Assembly (NCBI GenBank): GCA_023394015.1
Contig: JAEXBL010000366.1
Coordinates: 1-28,434, forward strand
Reading direction: 5' to 3'
Length of the DNA stretch: 28,434 nucleotides
Origin: Pseudomonadota bacterium
GTDB taxonomy: Bacteria > Pseudomonadota > Gammaproteobacteria > Burkholderiales > Burkholderiaceae_C
The translations under genes and the position numbers were made by a program. Shown piece after piece: positions 23,093 to 28,434 of the stretch (the stretch's first letter is position 1; each line of letters begins with the position of its first letter). The notes under the pieces are model-generated. The model did no database searches and was not told the origin of the DNA. It saw only the letters and a list, made by a program, of their open reading frames with translations.

Positions 23093-24232
23093 TCAGGCGC
23101 TCAGGGGGGTGGCCCCCATTTTTTTGCGGTACCACTCGTGGAAGTGCTGCATGCCGTCTTCCATCGGGCTCTGGTAGGGGCCGACCTCGTTGTCGCCGCG
23201 CAGCATCAGGGCCTTGCGACCGGCGTCCATGCGCTCGGCGATCTCGTCGTCCTCGATGGCGGTCTCCATGTAGGCGGCGCGCTGTGCCTCGACGAACTCG
23301 CGCTCGAAGGCGACGATGTCCTCCGGGTAGTAGAACTCGACCACGTTCATCGTCTTGTCGACGCTGATCGGGTGCAGCGTGCTGACGGTGAGCACCTGCG
23401 GGTACCACTCGACCATGATGTGCGGGTAGTAGGTCAGCCAGATGGCGCCGCGCGTGGGCATCTCGCCGCCCTGGTAGTTCAGCAGCACCTCGTGCCACTT
23501 CTTGTAGATGTCGGAGCCGGGCTGGCCGAAGGTGGGCGCCACGCCCACCGTCTGCACCGAGTATTCGCGGCCGAACTGCCACTGCAGGTCGTCGCAGGTG
23601 ACGAAGTTGCCCAGGCCGGGGTGGAAGGGGCCGACGTGGTAGTCCTCCAGATAGACCTCGATGAAGGTCTTCCAGTTGTAGTTGCACTCGTGCATCTCGA
23701 CGTGGTCGAGCGCGTAGCCCTCGAACGACAGGTTGTGCGCCTCGGTCATGCCGGCCAGGTCAGCGGCGATGTCGCGGCCGTTGTCCTCGAACAGCAGGCC
23801 GTTCCACTCGCGCAGCTTGTAGTTGTTCAGGTTCAGGCAGGGGTCGTGCTTGAAGTGCGGTGCGCCCAGCAGCTCGCCCTGGGGCGAATAGGTCCAGCGG
23901 TGCAGCGGGCACACGATGTGGCCGCCGGCGTGGCTCTTGCCCTCGGTCTGCAGCGAGCCGCGGCCCTTGAGCATCACCGCCTGGCGGTGGCGGCAGACGT
24001 TGGAGATCAACTCCACGCCGCCCTGCGGGTTGCGCACCAGCGCGCGGCCCTCGCCCTCCTGCGGCAGGGCGAAATAGTCGCCGGGCTGGGGCACGGCCAG
24101 CGCATGCCCGACGTAGCGCGGACCTGGCTCGAAGATGAGCTTCAACTCGCGCTCGAACAGCGCCTGGTCGAAATAGGACTGGACGGGAAGTTGACTTGCC
24201 GCCTGCTGTAATTGAAGACTTAAATCAGACAT
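23093..24232 (-). CDS. Rieske aromatic ring-hydroxylating oxygenase, alpha subunit
   Basis: A 379-residue non-haem iron oxygenase. The Rieske [2Fe-2S] ligands are Cys80, His82, Cys108 and His111 (CRHR and CPLHRW). The catalytic domain has the mononuclear iron pair His199 and His204 in EDYHVGPFH, with Asp197 as the usual bridging acid nearby. NYNWKTFIEVYLEDYH is the family helix. Such alpha subunits hydroxylate or demethylate aromatic or quaternary-amine compounds and need a reductase, which is not present here. The substrate cannot be told; the length and the single-gene setting are closest to carnitine/choline-monooxygenase-like orphan members. The ATG at 24232 is chosen by family length; an open frame upstream to 24463 is probably not translated. 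It is divergent from xseB across 229 bases. Confidence 0.9.
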   Translation of the reverse strand: MSDLSLQLQQAASQLPVQSYFDQALFERELKLIFEPGPRYVGHALAVPQPGDYFALPQEGEGRALVRNPQGGVELISNVCRHRQAVMLKGRGSLQTEGKSHAGGHIVCPLHRWTYSPQGELLGAPHFKHDPCLNLNNYKLREWNGLLFEDNGRDIAADLAGMTEAHNLSFEGYALDHVEMHECNYNWKTFIEVYLEDYHVGPFHPGLGNFVTCDDLQWQFGREYSVQTVGVAPTFGQPGSDIYKKWHEVLLNYQGGEMPTRGAIWLTYYPHIMVEWYPQVLTVSTLHPISVDKTMNVVEFYYPEDIVAFEREFVEAQRAAYMETAIEDDEIAERMDAGRKALMLRGDNEVGPYQSPMEDGMQHFHEWYRKKMGATPLSA

Positions 24233-24438
24233 GGGGTTCCGACCTTTAAGACTCCCCCTATGAAGGGGCAGGAAGTAAGCGCTTTGGCATCCGAGGATAT
24301 TGGGCGCGCGAGGTCCGAGGCGGCCAGCGCCAGGGAAACCCTCAATTTTATCCGGATGCGGGTGTTTGCGGGGCTTTTCAAGCCCGTTGGCGCCAGCGTG
24401 TACCGTGCCCATGGCCCCCGATGTGGCGGGGGCGCACC

Positions 24439-24444
24439 TAAAAT
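24439..24444 (+). promoter_or_regulatory. Candidate -10 of the xseB-ispA-dxs operon
   Basis: TAAAAT lies 17 bases before the xseB ATG in the 229-base divergent gap 24233-24461. The base stretch at the -35 distance is not promoter-like, so this is tentative. An ATTTTA at 24345-24350 (TAAAAT on the minus strand) could serve the Rieske gene, also without a good -35. Nothing else is recognised in this gap. Confidence 0.35.
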
Positions 24445-24461
24445 AGAGTGTTTTGTCCGCC

Positions 24462-24701
24462 ATGTCCCGAAAAACCCCCGCCCGCCCCGCCGCGCCCGCC
24501 AGCTATGGCGATGCCGTGCAGCAGCTCGAACAGTTGGTGGCCGGCCTCGAATCCGGCCAGCTGCCGCTGGAGGAGTTGCTGGGCCAGTACCAGCGCGGCA
24601 CCGAGCTGCTGCGCTACTGCCGCGACCGCCTGCAGGCGGTGGAAGAGCAGGTCAAGCTGCTGGACGAGAGCGGCGCCATCCAGCCGTGGACGCCGGAATG
24701 A
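24462..24701 (+). CDS. xseB: Exodeoxyribonuclease VII small subunit
   Basis: A 79-residue helical protein, the normal XseB size. The core [30 protein letters not shown] and the following RCRDRL-like helix are the family signature (LexA-independent, two long helices that wrap the large subunit XseA). With XseA it degrades single-stranded DNA in both directions in the cytoplasm; xseA is not in this window. The ATG at 24462 (MSRKTPARP) is chosen; a TTG three codons upstream is unlikely. Its stop overlaps the ispA start as ATGA, so it opens the xseB-ispA-dxs operon found in many proteobacteria. Confidence 0.93.
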   Translation: MSRKTPARPAAPASYGDAVQQLEQLVAGLESGQLPLEELLGQYQRGTELLRYCRDRLQAVEEQVKLLDESGAIQPWTPE

Positions 24702-25621
24702 ACGGGATGGATGTGAGCGCCCAGGCCTTGCACGCCGTGGATTTCGCCGCCTGGATGGCGGCGCAGCAGGCGCGCGTCGAGCGTGCGCTGTCCGACTGGG
24801 TGCCGGCGGATGCGCCGGCCGGCCTGGGCGAGGCCATGCGCTACGCCGTGCTGGACGGCGGCAAGCGCCTGCGCCCGTTGCTGGTGCTGGCCGCCGCCGC
24901 GGCCGTGCATGGCCAAAGCGAGGCCGCGCTGCGCGCCGCCTGCGCTGCCGAACTGATCCACGCCTATTCGCTGGTGCACGACGACATGCCCTGCATGGAC
25001 AACGACGTGCTGCGCCGCGGCAAGCCCACGGTGCACGTGCGGTTCGGCCAGGCGCCCGCGTTGCTGGCCGGCGATGCGCTGCAGGCGCTGGCCTTCGAAT
25101 TGCTCACGCCCGAAGGCGCCGCCGTGCCGGCCGCCATGCAGGCCGCGCTGTGCCGCCTGCTGGCGCGCGCCGCCGGCGCGGGCGGCATGGCGGGCGGCCA
25201 GGCCATCGACCTGGCCAGCGTCGGCCAGCCGCTGACCGAGCCTGAATTGCGCGCCATGCACCGCCTGAAGACCGGCGCGCTGCTGCAGGCCTGCGTGGCG
25301 ATGGGCGCTGCCTGCGGGGCCGACGTGCCCGCTGGCGCGCGCGCCGCCCTCGACGACTATGGCGCCGCCATCGGCCTGGCGTTCCAGGTGGTGGACGACA
25401 TCCTCGACGTCACCGCCGATTCCGCCGCCCTGGGCAAGACCGCCGGCAAGGACGCCGCCGCCGACAAACCCACCTACGTCTCGCTGCTGGGGCTGGACGC
25501 ATCGCAGGCGCTGGCCGACGAGCTGCGCGCCCAGGCCCACGCCGCGCTGGGCGCCAGCGGCCTGCCCGACACGGCGCGCCTGCGCGCCCTGGCCGACCTG
25601 GTGGTGCAACGAAAAAACTGA
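24698..25621 (+). CDS. ispA: Farnesyl diphosphate synthase
   Basis: A 307-residue trans-prenyltransferase that condenses isopentenyl and dimethylallyl diphosphate to geranyl and then farnesyl diphosphate, the precursor of ubiquinone side chains and undecaprenol. GGKRLRP is at residues 54-60, the first Asp-rich motif DDMPCMD at 95-101 and the second DDILD at 233-237. The two residues between the Asp pairs of the first motif (Pro, Cys) are the bacterial type. [15 protein letters not shown] is the usual loop before the last helices. The start ATG overlaps the xseB stop by four bases, and the stop is one base before dxs, so translation is coupled. Confidence 0.95.
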   Translation: MNGMDVSAQALHAVDFAAWMAAQQARVERALSDWVPADAPAGLGEAMRYAVLDGGKRLRPLLVLAAAAAVHGQSEAALRAACAAELIHAYSLVHDDMPCMDNDVLRRGKPTVHVRFGQAPALLAGDALQALAFELLTPEGAAVPAAMQAALCRLLARAAGAGGMAGGQAIDLASVGQPLTEPELRAMHRLKTGALLQACVAMGAACGADVPAGARAALDDYGAAIGLAFQVVDDILDVTADSAALGKTAGKDAAADKPTYVSLLGLDASQALADELRAQAHAALGASGLPDTARLRALADLVVQRKN

Positions 25622-25622
25622 C

Positions 25623-27530
25623 ATGTCTTCCACGAACCTTCTCGAATCCCTGCACGACCCGTCCGGGCTGCGCCGCCTGCCGCGCGCGCAGCTCAAGGCC
25701 CTGGCCGACGAGCTGCGCGAATGCGTGCTGCAGAACGTGGCCAAGACCGGCGGCCACCTCAGCTCCAACCTCGGCACGGTGGAGTTGACCATCGCGCTGC
25801 ACTACGTTTTCAACACGCCCGACGACCGCCTGGTGTGGGACGTCGGCCACCAGACCTACCCGCACAAGATCCTCACCGGCCGGCGCGAGCGCATGCCCAC
25901 GCTGCGCCAGCTGGGCGGCATCTCGGGCTTTCCGCGCCGCGACGAGAGCGAATACGACACCTTCGGCACCGCGCACTCGTCCACCAGCATCTCGGCCGCG
26001 CTGGGCATGGCCCTGGCCGCGCGGCAGAAGGGCGAGGACCGCAAGGCGATCGCCGTCATCGGCGACGGTGCCATGACCGCCGGCATGGCCTTCGAGGCGC
26101 TGAACAACGCCGGCGTGGAGCGCGACGCGCGCCTGCTGGTGGTGCTGAACGACAACGACATGAGCATCAGCCCGCCGGTGGGCGCGCTCAACCGCTACCT
26201 GGCGCAGCTGATGAGCGGCAACTTCTACGCCGCCGCCAAGAACGTGGGCAAGACCGTGCTGGGGCCGGTGCCGCCGCTGCTGGAGCTGGCCAAGCGCCTG
26301 GAGCAGGGCGCCAAGGGCATGGTGGTGCCGGCCACGCTGTTCGAGAAGTTCGGCTTCAACTACATCGGCCCCATCGACGGGCACGACCTGGATTCGCTGA
26401 TTCCCACGCTGGAGAACATCCGCGACCGCATGGCGCGGCAGGAAGGCCCGCAGTTCCTGCACGTGGTCACCAGGAAGGGCCAGGGCTACAAGCTGGCCGA
26501 GGCCGACCCGATCGCCTACCACGGCCCCGGCAAGTTCGACCCGGCGGTGGGCCTGGTCAAGCCCGCCACGCCGCCCAAGCCCACCTTCACCCAGGTGTTC
26601 GGCCAGTGGCTGTGCGACATGGCCGAGCAGGACCAGCGCCTGGTCGGCATCACGCCCGCCATGCGCGAGGGCTCGGGCATGGTGGAGTTCCACCAGCGCT
26701 TTCCCGACCGCTACTACGACGTCGGCATCGCCGAGCAGCACGCCGTCACCTTTGCCGCCGGCCTGGCCTGCGAGGGGTTGAAGCCGGTGGTGGCGATCTA
26801 CTCCACCTTCTTGCAGCGCGCCTACGACCAGCTGATCCACGACGTGGCGATCCAGAAGCTGCCGGTGGTGTTGGCACTCGACCGCGCCGGCCTGGTGGGC
26901 GCCGACGGCGCCACCCACGCCGGCAACTACGACATCGCCTACCTGCGCTGCATCCCGCACGTCAGCCTGGCCTGCCCGGCCGACGAGCGCGAATGCCGCC
27001 AGCTGCTCAGCACCGCCTTCGCGCAGGACCATGCGGTGGCCGTGCGCTACCCGCGCGGCGCCGGGGTCGGCGTGACGCCGTTGCCAGACCTGGCGCCGCT
27101 GCCCTTCGGCAAGGGCGAGCTGCGCCGCCAGGGCCAGCGCATCGCCATCCTGGCCTTCGGCACGCTGCTGTACCCGGGACTGCAGGCGGCCGAGCGCCTG
27201 GGTGCCACGGTGGTCAACATGCGCTGGGTCAAGCCGCTGGATGTTGGGCTGTTGCTGCAGGTGGCCGCCGGCCACGAGGCGCTGGTCACGCTGGAAGAGG
27301 GCGCCGTGATGGGCGGCGCCGGCAGCGCCGTGGCCGAGGCGCTGGCCGCGGCCGGCGTGGTCAAGCCGCTGCTGCAGCTGGGCCTGCCGGACGAGTTCAT
27401 CGAGCACGGCGACCCGGCGCGGCTGCTGGCCCTGCAGGGGCTGGACGCGGCGGGCATCGAGGCGGCGGTGCGCCGGCGCTTCGGCGAGCTGGCCCCGGTG
27501 GCCTCGCCGGCGCTGAAGATCGTGGCCTGA
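25623..27530 (+). CDS. dxs: 1-deoxy-D-xylulose-5-phosphate synthase
   Basis: A 635-residue thiamine-diphosphate enzyme that joins pyruvate and glyceraldehyde 3-phosphate, the first and often limiting step of the MEP isoprenoid pathway. GGHLSSNLG with His45 is the substrate/TPP site, [15 protein letters not shown] from residue 147 is the TPP/Mg motif (GDG...N), and [15 protein letters not shown] holds the catalytic Glu of the transketolase pyrimidine domain. The third domain follows with [10 protein letters not shown] and a [14 protein letters not shown] segment. Length and order are normal. It starts one base after the ispA stop, and the pair supplies and uses the same precursors. Confidence 0.97.
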   Translation: MSSTNLLESLHDPSGLRRLPRAQLKALADELRECVLQNVAKTGGHLSSNLGTVELTIALHYVFNTPDDRLVWDVGHQTYPHKILTGRRERMPTLRQLGGISGFPRRDESEYDTFGTAHSSTSISAALGMALAARQKGEDRKAIAVIGDGAMTAGMAFEALNNAGVERDARLLVVLNDNDMSISPPVGALNRYLAQLMSGNFYAAAKNVGKTVLGPVPPLLELAKRLEQGAKGMVVPATLFEKFGFNYIGPIDGHDLDSLIPTLENIRDRMARQEGPQFLHVVTRKGQGYKLAEADPIAYHGPGKFDPAVGLVKPATPPKPTFTQVFGQWLCDMAEQDQRLVGITPAMREGSGMVEFHQRFPDRYYDVGIAEQHAVTFAAGLACEGLKPVVAIYSTFLQRAYDQLIHDVAIQKLPVVLALDRAGLVGADGATHAGNYDIAYLRCIPHVSLACPADERECRQLLSTAFAQDHAVAVRYPRGAGVGVTPLPDLAPLPFGKGELRRQGQRIAILAFGTLLYPGLQAAERLGATVVNMRWVKPLDVGLLLQVAAGHEALVTLEEGAVMGGAGSAVAEALAAAGVVKPLLQLGLPDEFIEHGDPARLLALQGLDAAGIEAAVRRRFGELAPVASPALKIVA

Positions 27531-27532
27531 GC

Positions 27533-27555
27533 CGGGGGCCTGCCGCCGACCCCCG
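27533..27555 (+). terminator. Hairpin after dxs
   Basis: CGGGGG at 27533-27538 and CCCCCG at 27550-27555 make a strong six-base-pair stem right after the dxs stop. There is no T run, so it may only protect the 3' end or aid Rho. The rest of 27556-27648 holds a TACACT (27606-27611) that could be a -10 for the next gene, without a good -35. Confidence 0.4.
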
Positions 27556-27648
27556 AGCTTCGGTGGGCAGGTGAATCCCTAGGCGTGGGGCGGCTCACCG
27601 CCCGTTACACTTGCCGGTTTCTCAATGCCAACTAAGGAGTCATCGCTC

Positions 27649-28434
27649 ATGGATCGTCGTTCCCTCATCAAGCGTGCCGGCATCGCCGGCGTGCTGGCCG
27701 CCGGCGCGGCCCCCGCCGTGCACGCGCAGGCCGCCGTGCGCTGGCGCATGGCCGCCAGCTTTCCGAAATCGCTGGACACGATCTTCGGCAGCGGCGAGAA
27801 GTTCGCCCAGACCGTGAAGGAGCTGTCGGGCGGCAAGTTCGAGGTCTCGGTGCATCCCGCCGGCGAGCTGATGCCCGCCTTCGGCGTGGTCGATGCGCTG
27901 GAGAAGGACACCATCGAGATGGCGCTGTCCGCCGCCTATTACTTCACCGGCAAGGACCCCGTGTTTGCCTTCAGCTGTGCCGTGCCCTTCGGCCCCACCA
28001 CGCTGCAGCTGGCGTCGTGGAAGGACCACGGCAACGGCCGCAAGCTGCTCAACGACTTCTTCGCCAAGTACAACTTCCAGACCCTGAGCGCCGGCAACAC
28101 CACCACCCAGATGGGCGGCTGGTACCGCAAGGAGATCAAGTCGCCGGCCGACCTGAAGGGCCTGAAGATGCGCCTGGGCGGCGGCGTCTTCGGCGAGACC
28201 ATGGCCAAGCTCGGCGTGGTGTCGCAGAACATGCCGGCCGGCGACGTGTACCAGGCGCTGGAAAAGGGCACGCTGGACGCGGTCGAGTTCGTCGGCCCCT
28301 ACGACGACGAGAAGCTGGGCTTCAACAAGGTGGCGCCCTACTACTACTACCCCGGCTGGTGGGAAGGCAGCGCCGACCTGGAGTTCTTCATTAACAACAA
28401 GGCCTTCAACAAGCTGTCGGCTGAGAACAAGGCC
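27649..28434 (+). CDS. TRAP transporter substrate-binding protein (DctP/TakP-like), cut at the window edge
   Basis: The first 262 residues of a periplasmic binding protein. It starts with a twin-arginine type leader (MDRRSLIKRAG) and a hydrophobic stretch ending in AVHAQA, so it is probably exported by Tat and cleaved near residue 26. The DctP-family core is clear: GGWYRKEIKSPADLKGLKMRLGG with the Arg that binds the substrate carboxylate, GDVYQALEKGTLDAVEFVGPYDDEKLGF and PYYYYPGWWEG, phrases typical of TakP-like proteins that bind 2-oxo acids. The membrane subunits (DctQ/DctM type) should lie to the right. AAGGAG nine bases before the ATG supports the start. Confidence 0.93.
   Translation, partial: MDRRSLIKRAGIAGVLAAGAAPAVHAQAAVRWRMAASFPKSLDTIFGSGEKFAQTVKELSGGKFEVSVHPAGELMPAFGVVDALEKDTIEMALSAAYYFTGKDPVFAFSCAVPFGPTTLQLASWKDHGNGRKLLNDFFAKYNFQTLSAGNTTTQMGGWYRKEIKSPADLKGLKMRLGGGVFGETMAKLGVVSQNMPAGDVYQALEKGTLDAVEFVGPYDDEKLGFNKVAPYYYYPGWWEGSADLEFFINNKAFNKLSAENKA

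Noticed and set aside
25410..27407. 665-residue minus-strand open frame opposite ispA and dxs
   Set aside because: Antisense shadow of two certain genes; composition is His/Gln/Gly/Ala-rich without any domain.
1..28434. CRISPR array
   Set aside because: A Cas4-like domain is present, but no regularly spaced direct repeats were seen in any intergenic stretch.

Overview
The window looks like a chromosomal segment of a high-GC betaproteobacterium, most likely in the family Comamonadaceae. This rests on the tmRNA tag ANDERFALAA, the very GC-rich third codon positions of the housekeeping genes, the xseB-ispA-dxs order, a short intergenic palindromic element of a kind common in Comamonadaceae, and a TakP-like TRAP binding protein. 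I could not run any search, so the genus is not assigned.

Left backbone (1-3552): two overlapping genes of unknown function, the second an exported protein, then ubiG (ubiquinone methyltransferase), gph (phosphoglycolate phosphatase) and ssrA (tmRNA). The tmRNA promoter lies in the end of gph.

Accessory island (about 3553-20925): directly after the CCA end of ssrA the base composition becomes visibly less GC-rich, and every gene up to sseA is of an accessory, mostly defence-like type. No integrase, transposase or clear right attachment site is visible. There are three blocks. (A) Plus strand, 3770-9991: a tandem AAA+ ATPase, a Cas4-like nuclease/DUF2779 protein and a WYL regulator. After a 199-base gap come a small protein resembling only the T7 loop and C-terminal half of FtsZ, and an intact Sir2 enzyme that overlaps it by four bases. 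(B) Minus strand, 16066 down to 10051: three overlapping genes for an unknown protein, a PLD-type protein and a SNF2-type helicase, resembling the Azaca defence system as I remember it. (C) Minus strand, 20358 down to 16333: a five-gene run of an unknown protein, a PPP-type metallophosphoesterase, a 96-residue protein sharing a domain with the first gene, an 84-residue triple-repeat Cys/His protein, and a NERD-nuclease/UvrD-type helicase. The combination of nucleases, helicases, Sir2 and a WYL regulator beside a tmRNA gene is typical of a defence island. The least familiar parts are the FtsZ-fragment/Sir2 pair and block C.

Right backbone (20926-28434): on the minus strand, a sulfurtransferase (sseA), an EamA/DMT transporter and a Rieske oxygenase alpha subunit. 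On the plus strand, xseB-ispA-dxs (exonuclease VII small subunit and isoprenoid precursor synthesis) is packed without spacing, followed by a TRAP transporter binding protein cut by the window edge.
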